A stretch of DNA of 64,000 nucleotides from Nonomuraea roseoviolacea subsp. carminata (GTDB taxonomy: Bacteria > Actinomycetota > Actinomycetes > Streptosporangiales > Streptosporangiaceae). Positions 41,800 through 50,163 of this stretch are shown here, piece after piece. The stretch's first letter is position 1; each line of letters begins with the position of its first letter. The translations under genes and the position numbers were made by a program. Under the pieces are notes generated by a model. The model saw only the letters and a list, made by a program, of their open reading frames with translations, had not been told where the DNA came from and did no database searches. Location of the stretch: contig NZ_JAMZEC010000001.1 of assembly GCF_024172185.1 (NCBI RefSeq), positions 6,107,001 through 6,171,000 on the forward strand, read 5' to 3'.

Positions 41800-42759
41800 T
41801 CAGGCCGCCTTCGCGTGGCCGAGCGTCGCGGCGACCGCGTCGGGCAGCCAGTCCGCGCCGGTCGAGAGGGGGAGGCCGAGCCGGGCGGCCAGGCCGTTGT
41901 CCATGGCGTAGTGGCGGTCGAAGGAGAACGGCGAGGCCGGTTCGCCCGGCTCCACCACCTGGTACACCGGCGCCCGTCCGGTCTGCGCGCCGATCGCCTC
42001 ACACAGGTCGAGCACGTCGAGCGGCCCGTGCGAGCAGGCGTTCAGGGCGCCGACGTGGTCGGAGGCCGCCACCCGGAACAGCAGGCCGGCGATCTCCTCG
42101 TCGTTGGTGAACGAGCTGGGGAACGGGTCGCGGTGGACCGCGACCGGCCGGCCCGCGCGGATGCGGTCGGCGTAGTACGCGAGCCGGCCGGTGAAGTCGC
42201 GGGCCCGCACGCCGAGCACGTGCGCCGAGCGCACCGCGACGAACGCGAAGGCGCTCTCCCCGGCCAGGACCGCCTCGGCCCGCCGCTTGTCCTCGGCGTA
42301 CGTGACGGCCTCGGCGGGCAGCCCGGACGGGCCGGGCCCGGCCGGGCCGGGCCCGGCCGGGCCGCCGTCCGCCGGCCACGCGGCCGCGTCGAAGAAGTAC
42401 TCCGTGACCAGGGTCCCGGAGGCGGCCGGGGTGATCAGCGCGGACGTGGCCGGGTCGTACACCTCCATCGTGGACGTCATAACGTACCGGGCGGTGCGCC
42501 CGGCGAAGACCCGCCGCGCGAGCGCCGCCTGGAGCGGCGTGTAGCAGACCTGGTCGATCACCACGTCGAACGTGCTCCGTCCGAGCGCCGCGCGCAGCCC
42601 CTCCTCGTCGTCGCGGTCGGCGACCACGTGCGCGACCCCCGGCGGGGGCGCGGCCGAGCCGCGGTTGACGACCGTGACGGCCGTGCCCGCGTCGCGGAGG
42701 AGTTCGATGAGGCGGAGCCCGAAGTAACGGCTCCCGCCGATGACGCATACGCTCTTCAC
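41800..42759 (-). CDS. NAD-dependent epimerase/dehydratase (extended SDR)
   Basis: A 319-aa Rossmann-fold protein. The nucleotide-binding site is CVIGGSRYFGLRLIELL (GGSRYFG in place of GxxGxxG), as in CSP41/isoflavone-reductase-like SDRs. MTSTMEVYD and YAEDKRRAE would be the active-site region (Tyr-x-x-x-Lys is YAEDK). A Gly/Pro/Ala tract (GPAGPGPAGPGPSG) near residues 132-145 comes from an expanded GC-only repeat. It diverges from the LysR gene and is followed one base later by the aldo/keto reductase. Substrate unknown, probably a nucleotide-sugar or small carbonyl. Confidence 0.87.
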   Translation of the reverse strand: MKSVCVIGGSRYFGLRLIELLRDAGTAVTVVNRGSAAPPPGVAHVVADRDDEEGLRAALGRSTFDVVIDQVCYTPLQAALARRVFAGRTARYVMTSTMEVYDPATSALITPAASGTLVTEYFFDAAAWPADGGPAGPGPAGPGPSGLPAEAVTYAEDKRRAEAVLAGESAFAFVAVRSAHVLGVRARDFTGRLAYYADRIRAGRPVAVHRDPFPSSFTNDEEIAGLLFRVAASDHVGALNACSHGPLDVLDLCEAIGAQTGRAPVYQVVEPGEPASPFSFDRHYAMDNGLAARLGLPLSTGADWLPDAVAATLGHAKAA

Positions 42760-42786
42760 GCCACCGAGCCTGCCGGGGCGGGGCGG

Positions 42787-42810
42787 TGAGCAGAAGTGCC
42801 GACCTGCTTA
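42787..42810. promoter_or_regulatory. LysR-type binding site between SDR and LysR genes
   Basis: TGAGCAG (42787-42793) and CTGCTTA (42804-42810) form an interrupted inverted repeat with a 10-bp spacer, 6 of 7 positions paired. This has the geometry of LysR sites and lies between the divergent starts, 20 bp before the TTG chosen for the LysR gene. Confidence 0.6.
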
Positions 42811-42830
42811 CGAGGCCGTTAGGAGAACTG

Positions 42831-43730
42831 TTGATCGACGTGCAGCGGCTCCGGGTCCTGCGCGAGGTGGCCCGCCAGGGCAGCTTCGCCAAGGCGGCCG
42901 CCGCGCTGCTCTTCACGCCCTCGGCGGTGTCCCAGCAGATCGCCGGCCTCGAACGCTCGGTCGGCGCGCCGGTCGTCGAGCGCAGCACGCGCGGCGTGGT
43001 GCTCACCGAGCCCGGCCGCCTGCTCCTGGAGGCGGCCGACGTGGTCTTCGCCGAGCTGCGCAGCGCCCAGGAGCGCATCGACCGGATCGCGGCCGGGCGT
43101 CCCCGCCTGACGATCGCCACGTTCAGCAGCGGCGGCCGCCGCCTGCTGCCGGGCGCGCTCACCGCGTTCGTGGCCGCCCACCCCGACGTCGAGGTGAACG
43201 TGCTGGAGCGCGAGCCGGAGGACGCGCTTCCCCTCGTGCGCGAGGGGGTGGCCGACCTCGCCCTCGCCTACCACTTCGACGGCCCGCTGCCGCTCGTCCA
43301 GGGCGACCGGCCGGTCCTGGAGTGGACGCCGCTCATGGACGACCCGCTGTCGGCGGTGCTGCCCGCGGGGCACCGGCTGGCCGGCCGCGAGGCCGTCGAG
43401 ATCGCCGAGCTGGCCGGCGAGCGCTGGGTGCTCGGCTGCACCAAGACGGAGGCGTTCCTGCGCCGGTACGCCGAGGGGGCGGGGTTCGAGCCGGTGTTCG
43501 CCGGCGGGACCAGCGACTACTTCTTCGCCCAGGCGCTGGTCGCCGCGGGGGTGAGCGTGTCGCTGATCCCCGAGGTCGCCCTGGACCGCTCGGCCACGGG
43601 CGTGGCCGTCGTGCCGATCCGGCCGCCGCGCCCGGCCCGCCACGTCGGGCTGGTCACCTCGCGCCGCCCGGCGGACCCCGGCCTGGTGGAGGCGCTGGCC
43701 GGGCTGCTGGTGCGCGCCGCCCGGGGCTGA
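42831..43730 (+). CDS. LysR-family transcriptional regulator
   Basis: A 299-aa regulator. The N-terminal helix-turn-helix is LREVARQGSFAKAAAALLFTPSAVSQQIAGLE, here split as LREVARQGSFAKAAAAL and LFTPSAVSQQIAGLE, followed by a LysR substrate domain. The TTG at 42831 is preferred because AGGAGA lies close upstream and the product starts with IDVQRLRVLREV, the usual LysR beginning; the GTG at 42786 would run through the probable operator. It diverges from the SDR/AKR pair and should control it, responding to an unknown metabolite. Confidence 0.9.
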   Translation: MIDVQRLRVLREVARQGSFAKAAAALLFTPSAVSQQIAGLERSVGAPVVERSTRGVVLTEPGRLLLEAADVVFAELRSAQERIDRIAAGRPRLTIATFSSGGRRLLPGALTAFVAAHPDVEVNVLEREPEDALPLVREGVADLALAYHFDGPLPLVQGDRPVLEWTPLMDDPLSAVLPAGHRLAGREAVEIAELAGERWVLGCTKTEAFLRRYAEGAGFEPVFAGGTSDYFFAQALVAAGVSVSLIPEVALDRSATGVAVVPIRPPRPARHVGLVTSRRPADPGLVEALAGLLVRAARG

Positions 43731-43737
43731 CCCGGGC

Positions 43738-45000
43738 TCACGCCCGCTCGGGGTGGCGCTGCCGTACGGGGGTGAGGAGCGCGACCAGCGCCAGCACCAG
43801 GCAGGAGGCGCCGGCCACGACGAACACCGTCGTCGCGCCGCGATGCTCGGCGCCCCAGCCGAGCACGGCCGCGCCGACCGGCCCGAGCGAGAAGTGGATC
43901 GTCCAGAACGCCGACGTCACCCGCCCCAGCAGGTGCGGAGGCGTCACCTGCTGGCGCAGCGACATGGAGCAGATGCCGGCCACGCTGACGCACGCGAGGT
44001 ACAGAGCCATGATCGCGGCCACGCCCCACACCGAGCCCGCGAGCCCGAGGGAGAGGATGGCGAGGCCCGACACGACCTGCGCGCCGATCCACGACGGCCC
44101 GAACCCGAGGCTCCGCCGCACCCGGGCGACCAGCATCGAGCCGGCCATCGTGCCCACCGCCCCGACGCCCAGCACGACGCCCACCACGGAGTCGCTCTGG
44201 CCGAGGTCGTGCTTGAGCCGGTAGATCACGATGTCCGTCAGGCCGAGCGTCATGAAGATGAAGAACGACAGCAGGATCGTCAGGGTCCGCAGCACGGGCT
44301 GCCGGAACAGGAACTCCGCCCCGGCCAGCAGTTCCCGCCAGGGCCGCCCCTCGCGCGCCGGTCCCGCGGTCTCGGCGGACGCGACGGCGTAGCGGGAGGA
44401 GCGGGTCAGCAGCACGCCCAGCGCGGACAGCGCGAAGCTGGCCGCGTTGATGGTGATCGCCGCGGTCGGTCCGAAGCGCCCGGCCACCACACCGGCCAGG
44501 GTCGGGCCCAGGACGCCCGCCGCGGCGGCCGTGGCGTACAGCATGCCGTTGGCCTCGGTGACGCGTCCCTCGCCGGCCAGGCCGCCGACCGCGGCCACGT
44601 ACGTCACCTGGAAGACCATGCCCACGGCCGCGGCCAGCGGCAGCACCGCGTACAGCAGCCAGATGTGCGTGCCGAACGCCCAGACGACCGGGATCGTCGC
44701 GAACAGGACGAGCCTGATGACGTCGCACGCGATGAGCAGCCGCCTGCGGTCGAACCGGTCGGCGAGCACCCCCGCGAACACCCCGGCCGCCACGGACGCC
44801 GTGCCGGCCACACCCGTGAGCAGGCCCATCTGCGTGGCCGAGCCGGTCACGTTCAGGACGAGGAGCGGCACGGCGATGAGCGCGAACGAGTCGCCCGCGA
44901 CCGACAGCGTCTGCGCGCACCAGAAGATCAGGAAGTCGCGGTCGCGCCAGAGCGAGCCGGGGCGGGGCGATCGGCCCGTGCCGATCCGGAGGGAGATCAC
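43738..45000 (-). CDS. MFS transporter (MFS_3-type exporter)
   Basis: A 420-aa membrane protein with about twelve transmembrane helices. The loop 2-3 motif GVLADRFDRRRLLI is the classical MFS signature, and the N-terminal WRDRDFLIFWCAQTLSVAGDS is typical of MFS_3 (enterobactin exporter-like) drug or siderophore exporters. It converges with the LysR gene, leaving 7 bp, and lies about 110 bp downstream of the second GlxA-type gene on the same strand, with a 45-bp tandem repeat between them. Substrate unknown. Confidence 0.9.
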   Translation of the reverse strand: MISLRIGTGRSPRPGSLWRDRDFLIFWCAQTLSVAGDSFALIAVPLLVLNVTGSATQMGLLTGVAGTASVAAGVFAGVLADRFDRRRLLIACDVIRLVLFATIPVVWAFGTHIWLLYAVLPLAAAVGMVFQVTYVAAVGGLAGEGRVTEANGMLYATAAAAGVLGPTLAGVVAGRFGPTAAITINAASFALSALGVLLTRSSRYAVASAETAGPAREGRPWRELLAGAEFLFRQPVLRTLTILLSFFIFMTLGLTDIVIYRLKHDLGQSDSVVGVVLGVGAVGTMAGSMLVARVRRSLGFGPSWIGAQVVSGLAILSLGLAGSVWGVAAIMALYLACVSVAGICSMSLRQQVTPPHLLGRVTSAFWTIHFSLGPVGAAVLGWGAEHRGATTVFVVAGASCLVLALVALLTPVRQRHPERA

Positions 45001-45045
45001 GCCGGTGAGGGTATCCCCCGGGCCCCGCGCGCCGCCGCCCGATTT

Positions 45046-45135
45046 CGCCCGGCGAGACGGCGCTCAGCCGGAGAGGACGGCGCGGCGGCTCGCCCGGTGA
45101 GACGGCGCTCAGCCGCGGGGGGCGGCGCGGCGGAA
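45046..45135. repeat. 45-bp tandem duplication at the 3' end of the GlxA-type gene
   Basis: Units 45046-45090 and 45091-45135 share about 38 of 45 bases (GACGGCGCTCAGCCG is common to both). The second unit contains the gene's stop codon at 45109-45111, so the coding end and stop were duplicated into the intergenic region. Confidence 0.8.
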
Positions 45136-46071
45136 GGTGTGCCGGTAGGCCAGGGGTGCGACCCCGACGGCGGCGCGCAGGTGCTGGCGCAGCGACACCG
45201 ACGTCCCGAACCCGGAGCACCGCGCCACCTCCTCCACCGGCAGGTCCGTCGTCTCCAGCAGCAGCCGGGCGTGCTCGACCCGCTGCCGGGCCAGCCAGCG
45301 GGCCGGGCTCATGCCCGTCTCCTCGCGGAAGCGCCGGGTGAAGGTGCGCACGCTCATCCGCGCGTGCTCGGCCAGCGCCTCCAGCGGCAGGTCGGCGTCG
45401 AGCCGGCCGAGCATCCACGTGCGGGTGGCGGCGGTGCCGTTGTCGCCGGTGTCGGGCAGGGGCCGCTCGACGTACTGGGCCTGGCCGCCCTCGCGCCACG
45501 GCGGCGTGACGCAGCGGCGGGCCAGCCGGTTGGCCACCTCGCTGCCGTGGTCGCGCCGGACCACGTGCAGGCACAGGTCGATCCCCGCGGCCACCCCGGC
45601 CGAGGTCAGCACGTCGCCGTCGTCCACGTACAGCACGTCCGGGTCCAGCCGCACGCGGGGGAACAGCGCGGCGAAGCGGGACGCCTTGCGCCAGTGGGTG
45701 GTCGCGGGACGCCCGTCCAGCAGCCCCGCCGCGGCCAGCACGAACGCCCCCGTGCAGATCGACATGACCCGGGGACGGCCGCGCAGCGCCTCGCGCACCT
45801 CGCCCGTGACGGTGCCGTCCGTCAGGGCCCGGCCGGCGACGATGCCGGGCACCACGACGGTATCTGCGGTGTCGAGCACGTCGAGGTCGTGGTCGGGCAC
45901 GACGCTGTAGCCGGCGGCGCACCGCACGGGCCGGCCGCCGGGCGAGCAGGTCACCACCTCGTACAGCCTCTCGCCGGTCGCCGTCTCCGCGCCCCAGAAC
46001 ACCTGGCCCGGGACTCCCAGATCCAGGGTCGAGAAGTGGTTCAGGACGAGGACCGCGACCCGGTGCGTCAT
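45109..46071 (-). CDS. GlxA-family regulator (DJ-1/PfpI plus AraC domains), second copy
   Basis: A 320-aa protein with the same architecture as the regulator at 18599-19630: DJ-1/PfpI domain with MSICTGAFVLAAAGLLDG and the THWRKASRFAALFPRVR segment, then an AraC double helix-turn-helix (LPLEALAEHARMSVRTFTRR, LPVEEVARCSGFGTSVSLRQ). It diverges from the MFS gene at 46143 with 71 bp between, so that transporter is the likely target. The ATG has no strong ribosome site. Confidence 0.9.
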   Translation of the reverse strand: MTHRVAVLVLNHFSTLDLGVPGQVFWGAETATGERLYEVVTCSPGGRPVRCAAGYSVVPDHDLDVLDTADTVVVPGIVAGRALTDGTVTGEVREALRGRPRVMSICTGAFVLAAAGLLDGRPATTHWRKASRFAALFPRVRLDPDVLYVDDGDVLTSAGVAAGIDLCLHVVRRDHGSEVANRLARRCVTPPWREGGQAQYVERPLPDTGDNGTAATRTWMLGRLDADLPLEALAEHARMSVRTFTRRFREETGMSPARWLARQRVEHARLLLETTDLPVEEVARCSGFGTSVSLRQHLRAAVGVAPLAYRHTFRRAAPRG

Positions 46072-46142
46072 GGCCCGATTCTTTCACACGTTGGCTTTCC
46101 GGCCACTCGCGGCCGTCGCGCCCGCTCGCCGAGGATGGGCCC

Positions 46143-47408
46143 ATGACGTTGAGCACCCCTCCTGTCCGCACGCGCGGGATCCATCGCGCCTGGTTCGTCG
46201 CGGCCGTCGCCTTCGTGGCGATCCTCGGCGCCGCCGGTTTCCGCGCCACCCCCGGCGTGTTGATCAGTCCGCTCCAGGAGGAGTTCGGCTGGACGAAGGG
46301 CACGATCTCGCTCGCCGTCTCGGTCAACCTGGTGCTCTACGGCCTGACCGCCCCCTTCGCCGCCGCCCTCATGGACCGCTTCGGCATGCGGCGCGTGGTC
46401 GCCGCGGCCATGCTGCTCGTGGCCACGGGCAGCGGGCTGACCGTCTTCATGACCGCGAGCTGGCAGCTCGTGCTGCTGTGGGGGGTGTTCGTCGGCCTCG
46501 GCACCGGGTCGATGGCGCTGGTCTTCGCCGCCACCGTGGCCGACCGGTGGTTCGTCCGGCACCGCGGCCTGGTCACCGGGGTGCTCACCGCCGCCGGCGC
46601 CACCGGGCAGCTCGTCTTCCTGCCCGTGCTCGCCCACCTGGCCGAGGGGCCGGGATGGCGGGTGGCCGCGCTGACCGTGGCCGGCTCCGCCCTGGCCGTG
46701 GTGCCGTTCGTGTGGTGGCTGCTGCGCGACCGGCCCGAGGACGTGGGCACCACCGCGCTCGGCGCCGACCCCGAGGCCCCGCGGGCGGCGCCGGCCAGGG
46801 GCAACGCGGCGCTGCGCGCGCTGTCGGTGCTGCGCTCGGCGGCGCGCACCCGGCCGTTCTGGCTGCTCGCGGGCGGCTTCGCCATCTGCGGCGCCAGCAC
46901 GAACGGCCTGGTCAGCACCCACTTCATCCCCGCCGCCCACGACCACGGCATGGCCGAGCCGACCGCCGCGGGCCTGCTCGCCATCGTCGGGATCTTCGAC
47001 GTCGCCGGCACGATCGCCTCCGGGTGGCTGAGCGACCGGATGGACCCCCGGGTGCTGCTCGGCGTCTACTACGGGCTGCGCGGGCTGTCGCTCATGGTGC
47101 TGCCGAGCCTGTTCGCGGCCACCACCGAGCCGAGCATGCTGATCTTCATCGTCTTCTACGGCCTCGACTGGGTGGCGACCGTGCCGCCGACCGTGGCCCT
47201 GTGCCGGCAGGCGTACGGCGCCGACGGCGCGGTCGTGTTCGGCTGGGTGTTCGGCTCCCACCAGGTGGGCGCCGCCGTCGCCGCCGTGGCCGCCGGCCTG
47301 ACCCGCGACCACCTCGGCGCCTACGACCTCGCGTGGTACGGCGCCGGCCTGTTGTGCCTGGCCGCCACCGGCATGTCGCTGGCCATCCGGCATGCTAGGG
47401 GGCGATGA
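46143..47408 (+). CDS. MFS transporter (OFA/monocarboxylate-like)
   Basis: A 421-aa protein with twelve predicted transmembrane helices. It resembles the oxalate/formate antiporter and monocarboxylate group: ATPGVLISPLQEEFGWTKGT near the N-terminus, ADRWFVRHRGLVTGVLTAAG after helix 4, and a cytoplasmic loop near residues 205-235 rich in Ala and Pro. GAGGA precedes the ATG. It diverges from a GlxA-type regulator and its stop overlaps the start of the PTH2-like gene (ATGA). Substrate is unknown; a small organic acid is the family-based guess. Confidence 0.88.
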   Translation: MTLSTPPVRTRGIHRAWFVAAVAFVAILGAAGFRATPGVLISPLQEEFGWTKGTISLAVSVNLVLYGLTAPFAAALMDRFGMRRVVAAAMLLVATGSGLTVFMTASWQLVLLWGVFVGLGTGSMALVFAATVADRWFVRHRGLVTGVLTAAGATGQLVFLPVLAHLAEGPGWRVAALTVAGSALAVVPFVWWLLRDRPEDVGTTALGADPEAPRAAPARGNAALRALSVLRSAARTRPFWLLAGGFAICGASTNGLVSTHFIPAAHDHGMAEPTAAGLLAIVGIFDVAGTIASGWLSDRMDPRVLLGVYYGLRGLSLMVLPSLFAATTEPSMLIFIVFYGLDWVATVPPTVALCRQAYGADGAVVFGWVFGSHQVGAAVAAVAAGLTRDHLGAYDLAWYGAGLLCLAATGMSLAIRHARGR

Positions 47409-48064
47409 ACGACTCCGAACTGATGGTCCTGCCCCTCGTCGTCAGGATCGAGCGGGCCGCTCCCCCCGAGCGCACCGACGCCCTGGAGGCCGCGGCGATG
47501 GCCGTGCTGAGCCTGCTCGACGACCCGGGGGAGTGGGCGGACGAGCTGCACGCCTGGCAGTCCACGGGCAAGATCCGCAAGGTCGTGCGCCGGGCCAGGG
47601 GAGCCGAGTGGCGCAGGGCGTCGGCGCTGCCCGGCCGTACGGTGGAGCACCGCACGGCCGAGGTGCGCGTCCACCCGCCCGTGCCGCTCGACGCCTGGCC
47701 GCGCGACCTCGCGCGGCTCCAGGTGTCCGGCACCGAGCTGACCGACACCCGCGAGCCCGCGCCGGCGCAGGCGCCCGTCCTGTGGGCCAACCCGGCCCTG
47801 TCCATGTCGGCGGGCAAGGCGATGGCGCAGGCCGGGCACGCCGCCCAGCTCGCCTGGTGGGCCAGCGACCGCGCCGAGCGCGACGCCTGGCGGGAGCGCG
47901 GTCTCACGGTCAGCGCGCGCACCGCCGCCCCGGGCGACTTCGCGGCCCTGGTCGCCGCCGGGCTGCCGGTGGTCCGCGACGCCGGGTTCACCGAGATCGA
48001 GCCGGGATCGTGCACGTTCGTCGCCGACGCGCCATGGCTGTACGGCCGCGTGTCCAGAGCGTGA
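47405..48064 (+). CDS. PTH2-family peptidyl-tRNA hydrolase-like protein
   Basis: A 219-aa protein whose C-terminal half matches Pth2: ALSMSAGKAMAQAGHAAQLAWW (Lys and His of the PTH2 core, here given as MSAGKAMAQAGHA), LVAAGLPVVRDAGFTEIEPG and CTFVADAPW. Pth2 releases peptides stuck to tRNA. The first 105 residues are an extra domain of unknown function, so total length is nearly double that of archaeal Pth2 (about 115). It overlaps the upstream MFS gene by 4 bp. Whether it acts on peptidyl-tRNA is not shown; actinobacteria also have the bacterial-type Pth. Confidence 0.8.
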   Translation: MNDSELMVLPLVVRIERAAPPERTDALEAAAMAVLSLLDDPGEWADELHAWQSTGKIRKVVRRARGAEWRRASALPGRTVEHRTAEVRVHPPVPLDAWPRDLARLQVSGTELTDTREPAPAQAPVLWANPALSMSAGKAMAQAGHAAQLAWWASDRAERDAWRERGLTVSARTAAPGDFAALVAAGLPVVRDAGFTEIEPGSCTFVADAPWLYGRVSRA

Positions 48065-48151
48065 AGCCGTCCGGCGGGTAGCCGGAGCGTGAAGCCGCAC
48101 GGCCGCGTGCCGGGAGCGTGAAGCTGTCCGGCGGGTGGTCAGAGCGTGAAG
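48057..48151. repeat. 28-29-bp tandem repeat spanning two convergent stop codons
   Basis: GAGCGTGAAG recurs at 48057, 48085, 48114 and 48142 within partly conserved 28-29-bp units (CCGTCCGGCGGGT). The first copy carries the stop of the PTH2-like gene and the last the stop of the DUF3616 gene. Confidence 0.85.
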
Positions 48152-49104
48152 ACGTCGGCCAGCACGCCGCCCGCCGGGGTGATCCGCGCGGGCGACGGGC
48201 TGTCGTAGACCACCATCAGGCGGCCGTCCCGCAGCACCGTGAGCCCCTCGGGGCGGTCGCAGTCCACTCCGTGGGGCAGCTCGGCGAGCGTCTCCAGCTC
48301 GTCGGCCGGCACGAGGTCGCCCGTGTGCCGCATCCGCCAGCGCACCACCCGCACCGGCCCGTCGAGGATCATGCTGGGGCCCGTGAGCAGCAGCAGGTCG
48401 CCGTCGTACGGGGCGATGTCGCGCACCCCGAGCCCGCCGAGGTCGAGGAAGTGCTTGCGCACCGGCCCGTCGAGGCGCAGCCGCCCGCCGCCCGCCTCCA
48501 CCGGCATGATCTCCAGCACCACGGCCCAGCCGCGCAGCACCGGGCCGCGCAGCCCCAGGTACACCTGCTCGCCGTCGACCGCGACGCCCTCCACGTCGAA
48601 GCCGTTGTCCTTGCCCGGCAGCGCCAGGAACGGCCCCAGGTGCGGGTCGTCCGCGAGACGGGCGGCCACGCCGTCGCGGCCCGACAGGACCGAGCCGGGC
48701 AGCGGCGCGTTCGTGACCGGGTCCAGCGGCAGCCTGGCCAGGACGAACCGGTTCTCCTCCCGGACCACGGCGGCCAGCCGCCGGGCGGCCTTGGCCGGGT
48801 CCGTGGACTTGACCCGCCGCCGCTTCAGGCTGTGCGAGCCGACCGCCCACAGGTGGCCGTCGGCCAGGGCCAGGCCCTCGATGTCGGCCTCGTCCTCGCG
48901 CCCGGCGGGCAGCCGCACGTAGTCGTCCAGGAAGAACGTGCGCTGTCCCGCGTACCGCTCGCCCGTCCACACCAGGTGCTCGACGGTCGCGGTCTCGTCG
49001 CCGGCCACCCAGACACCGGCCTCGTCCCGCAGGAGCGCCGACAGGTTGGTGTGCGTACGGGCCTCGCGCGAGGCCGGGTCGAATCGGAGCTCCACCTGTT
49101 CCAC
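48139..49104 (-). CDS. DUF3616 domain protein
   Basis: A 321-aa soluble protein without signal peptide. It has propeller-like repeated segments, for example NLSALLRDEAGVWVAGDETA, DIEGLALADGHLWAVGSHS, GFDVEGVAVDGEQVYLGLRG and RPEGLTVLRDGRLMVVYDSP, a pattern seen in DUF3616 proteins. These D-x-E-G-L/V-A repeats suggest a beta-propeller. Function is unknown. It converges with the PTH2-like gene across a short tandem repeat and diverges from the membrane protein gene at 49152. Confidence 0.82.
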   Translation of the reverse strand: MEQVELRFDPASREARTHTNLSALLRDEAGVWVAGDETATVEHLVWTGERYAGQRTFFLDDYVRLPAGREDEADIEGLALADGHLWAVGSHSLKRRRVKSTDPAKAARRLAAVVREENRFVLARLPLDPVTNAPLPGSVLSGRDGVAARLADDPHLGPFLALPGKDNGFDVEGVAVDGEQVYLGLRGPVLRGWAVVLEIMPVEAGGGRLRLDGPVRKHFLDLGGLGVRDIAPYDGDLLLLTGPSMILDGPVRVVRWRMRHTGDLVPADELETLAELPHGVDCDRPEGLTVLRDGRLMVVYDSPSPARITPAGGVLADVFTL

Positions 49105-49151
49105 GCGGTCATGATTGCACTTCGGTCGCTTCTCCAGCGGAATGGCGGGAT

Positions 49152-50126
49152 ATGTCGTACGCTCCGGTCGTGCTCCAAGGGGATGATGGGACCAACGGTA
49201 CGAACGGTTCCGATGTGACGACTGCGGCGCGCTCCGGCACCCCTGCCTCCCCGCCCAAGCGCTCCCGCATCGGCGACCTGCGGATGCGGGACGTGTACCG
49301 GGGGCTCGCCGTGCTGGCCGCGGCGGCGGTCGTCGCCGCCGGGCTGGTCTTCGTGCTCCCGTCGTCGCCGGACGAGGTCGCCGCGGGGCCGATCACCGCG
49401 CCACCGGCCCAGCCGTCCTCGTCCGGCGCCACCCCGCCGCCCCAGCAGACGCCGACCCCGTCCGTCCTCGGGACGACCGCGGCCCCTGAGGTGACCGCCC
49501 CCTCGGCCGTCGCTTCGACCACCCTGACGCCCTCGCCGCTCGCGGCCACCGGCAGGCCGATCCCCACGCCCGGCACCACGCTGGCACCCGGCTACACCGC
49601 CATGGAGGCGCTGTACGCCGACGCCCGCGTCCCCCGGCTGCCCGCCAAGGCCCGCCGCGTCCCCCTCAAGGCCGCCGCCGGGCGCACGGTGAAGGACCGG
49701 CGCTCCGGCGTGGTCGTGCCGCGCCTGGCCAAGCCCTGGAAGACGTACGGCCCGGCCCCGTTCACCAGCCGCCAGGTGCTGCCCCAGGTGCGCGGCGCGC
49801 GGGTGCGCGGCATGTTCGTGACCTGCCCGCTGCCGATCGAGGAGCAGAAGGCGCCGCGCGACAGCGCCCTGCTGGCCGCCCGCTGGACGCTGAACCACCA
49901 CCCGAAGGGCGCCGCCATCACCTGGCTCGCCTCCCAGCCGGTCAGGAAGGGCTGGATGCTGATGTACCGGGTGACGTACGGCAAGCACAGCTCCCGTGCC
50001 GCCGTGGTCGTGCTCGACGGGGGAATGCCGAAGCCCGCTCTGGCGTTCGTGTCAGTGCCTGACACGCAGCGGAAGCGGTGGGCCGACGTGACCCGCGTCA
50101 TCTCCGGAGTGCGTGTCTTAGGGTAG
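49152..50126 (+). CDS. Membrane-anchored hypothetical protein with Pro/Ser/Thr-rich stalk
   Basis: A 324-aa protein I do not recognise. The cytoplasmic N-terminus (about residues 1-52) is followed by one membrane helix (GLAVLAAAAVVAAGLVFVLP), then a Pro/Ser/Thr/Ala stalk to about residue 150 and a globular extracytoplasmic domain (WKTYGPAPFTSRQVLPQVRG, GWMLMYRVTYGKHSSRAAVV). It is in the same direction as ftsH and ends 37 bp before it, so they may be co-transcribed. The layout suggests an envelope protein displayed outside the cell. Confidence 0.78.
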   Translation: MSYAPVVLQGDDGTNGTNGSDVTTAARSGTPASPPKRSRIGDLRMRDVYRGLAVLAAAAVVAAGLVFVLPSSPDEVAAGPITAPPAQPSSSGATPPPQQTPTPSVLGTTAAPEVTAPSAVASTTLTPSPLAATGRPIPTPGTTLAPGYTAMEALYADARVPRLPAKARRVPLKAAAGRTVKDRRSGVVVPRLAKPWKTYGPAPFTSRQVLPQVRGARVRGMFVTCPLPIEEQKAPRDSALLAARWTLNHHPKGAAITWLASQPVRKGWMLMYRVTYGKHSSRAAVVVLDGGMPKPALAFVSVPDTQRKRWADVTRVISGVRVLG

Positions 50127-50163
50127 AAGGATCATGTAATGCGGCGATTTGGGGAGTGACGCC

